Assembly (NCBI GenBank): GCA_005880075.1
Contig: VBJT01000109.1
Location: 1-5,967, forward strand
Length of the DNA stretch: 5,967 bases
Source: Chloroflexota bacterium
Lineage (GTDB): Bacteria > Chloroflexota > Dehalococcoidia > SM23-28-2 > RBG-16-64-32
Direction: 5' to 3'
Positions 5,318-5,967 of this stretch are shown here, in pieces. Position numbers and translations under genes: made by a program. The first letter of the stretch is position 1, and each line of letters begins with the position of its first letter. A model generated the notes under the pieces. That model was not told the DNA's origin, searched no databases, and saw only the letters and a program-made list of their open reading frames with translations.

Positions 5318-5345
5318 TTGACTTTTACGTGAAGGTTGGTATCCT
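5318..5345 (+). promoter_or_regulatory. Promoter of the DinB-like gene with a dyad in the spacer
   Basis: TTGACT (5318-5323) and TATCCT (5340-5345) are 16 bases apart. The spacer region contains the imperfect dyad ACTTTT-ACGT-GAAGGT (5321-5336), two G/T mismatches from perfect. An operator inside the spacer, between the -35 and -10, is the hallmark of MerR-family activation, and similar ACGT-centred sites are known for that family. No MerR gene is in the window. Directly after the -10, CCTCC (5343-5347) pairs with GGAGG (5354-5358) around a six-base loop, which could fold in the leader or be a second protein site. Confidence 0.5.
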
Positions 5346-5393
5346 CCCCGCTAGGAGGGGCAGATTCCCGGGCCTCGCAGAAGGAGGTTCCGA

Positions 5394-5903
5394 ATGACGG
5401 CGTCCAAAGCCGAACTGTTGGACAAGCTCCGCACCAGCGGTGACCAGATCGTTACCAAACTGCGCGCCCTTGCACCCGGGAGCTTCGAACAGGGCCGCTA
5501 CGAAAGCGGCTGGAATGGCCGCCAGATCCTCGCCCACATCGCCTCCATCGAGTGGTCGTATCCCCGGCTAATCGACGTCGCTCGTGAGGCCCAATCACGG
5601 AAACCCGCCGAAGCGCCGAAAGAAGCGTCCACCGAACCCGCTTCTCGCCCGGCCCGCGGCGGCATCGATGACTACAACGCCCGCCAGGTCGAGAAACGCG
5701 CTCATATGAGCGTCTCCGAGCTCATCGACGAATTCGCGAAGAACCGCGCGACCACGATCGCGGCATTCGAGCAGGCGGACGAGTCGCTCTTCACCCAGCC
5801 CATCCGTTCCGCCGGTGGCATCACCGGTCCGCTCGCGGACGTCGTCTCCACGATCGCTGTCGCGCACGTCGACCAGCACGCCCGCGACATCGCCGGAGCA
5901 TAG
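5394..5903 (+). CDS. DinB-like four-helix-bundle protein
   Basis: This 169-residue soluble protein belongs to the DinB/YfiT-like superfamily, whose members bind a divalent metal through three histidines; some act as thiol-dependent transferases or isomerases and many have no known role. The likely triad is complete: His48 in GWNGRQILAHIASIEW (39-54), and His158 with His162 in VAHVDQHARDIAG near the C-terminus, the typical late HxxxH. A Pro/Ala/Glu-rich linker (about 66-90) separates the second helix from DDYNARQVEKRAHMSVSELIDEF, a helix also typical of the family. The ATG has a perfect AAGGAGG at 5381-5387, six bases away. It is transcribed away from the hydrolase-VOC pair, and the next gene starts one base after its TAG. 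A ClbS/DfsB-like or mycothiol-dependent isomerase-like protein are alternatives within the same fold. Confidence 0.82.
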   Translation: MTASKAELLDKLRTSGDQIVTKLRALAPGSFEQGRYESGWNGRQILAHIASIEWSYPRLIDVAREAQSRKPAEAPKEASTEPASRPARGGIDDYNARQVEKRAHMSVSELIDEFAKNRATTIAAFEQADESLFTQPIRSAGGITGPLADVVSTIAVAHVDQHARDIAGA

Positions 5904-5938
5904 CATGGCGGGGACGAACAGCGCCGCCGCCGCCATGC
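5903..5938 (+). promoter_or_regulatory. Perfect inverted repeat enclosing the downstream start codon
   Basis: GCATGGCGG (5903-5911) and CCGCCATGC (5930-5938) are perfect 9-base inverted arms with an 18-base loop. In mRNA the hairpin would bury the ATG at 5905 in one arm and the in-frame ATG at 5935 in the other. It may limit initiation unless ribosomes finishing the DinB-like gene open it. Confidence 0.4.
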
Positions 5939-5967
5939 AGGAGCGCCTGAAAGGCCTCTTCGCCGAC
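5905..5967 (+). CDS. Start of a downstream gene (partial)
   Basis: An open frame begins at ATG 5905, one base after the TAG of the DinB-like gene, and runs off the window after 21 codons (MAGTNSAAAAMQERLKGLFAD). GGAG at 5894-5897 is seven bases upstream, inside the preceding gene, so translation would be coupled. A second in-frame ATG at 5935 is a possible alternative start. Too little is present to name a family; the sequence after the second Met looks like the opening of an amphipathic helix. Confidence 0.5.
   Translation, partial: MAGTNSAAAAMQERLKGLFAD

Noticed and set aside
5595..5936. Minus-strand open frame opposite the DinB-like gene
   Set aside because: It is antisense to a gene whose metal-binding histidines and ribosome binding site are clear; its Arg/Gly/Val-rich sequence has no recognisable fold.

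Overview
The window is high-GC bacterial DNA carrying a run of small, unlinked accessory genes. There is no rRNA, tRNA, CRISPR array, phage gene or recognisable transposase. Promoters, where visible, are of the ordinary -35/-10 type. GTG and TTG starts appear beside ATG. The protein types (an ODP-like MBL hydrolase, a VOC protein, a DinB-like protein, a split-barrel flavin reductase, a SUMF1-domain protein) together suggest Chloroflexota, or failing that a deep-branching Actinobacteriota. This placement rests on family resemblance from memory and is tentative.

Left part (1-1208). Two decayed gene pieces point away from each other across a short intergenic region. On the minus strand is the N-terminal stub of a GT1-type glycosyltransferase, which still has a good ribosome binding site but has lost its middle and its C-terminus. 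On the plus strand is a short piece resembling the N-terminus of a DUF47/PhoU-like protein. Between them lies a perfect 8-bp palindrome overlapping promoter-like hexamers. Just downstream is an intact RibD/dihydrofolate-reductase-fold gene of strongly actinobacterial appearance. The segment looks like an imported, partly eroded block.

Middle part (1209-4046). A SUMF1/formylglycine-generating-enzyme-domain gene (minus, convergent with the reductase gene) lacks the catalytic cysteine pair of true FGEs and is probably translated from a nearly leaderless GTG. Next come a cysteine-rich protein of unknown function (minus), a small helical hypothetical protein (plus) and a flavin-reductase-like split-barrel protein with a highly charged tail (plus).

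Right part (4096-5967). A minus-strand pair encodes an MBL-fold hydrolase of the ODP/FprA-like type, broken by a frameshift near 4730, and a VOC (glyoxalase-fold) protein 24 nt downstream. Divergent from them is a DinB-like four-helix protein with its metal-binding histidines intact. The shared 147-nt intergenic region holds promoters for both directions, one with a dyad in its spacer as in MerR-type control. A further gene starts one base after the DinB-like stop and runs off the window; its start codon lies in a perfect 9-bp inverted repeat.

I did not find a clear new multi-gene system. The most interesting items are the eroded pair of genes around a preserved operator-like site, the broken hydrolase beside an intact partner, and the unassigned cysteine-rich protein.
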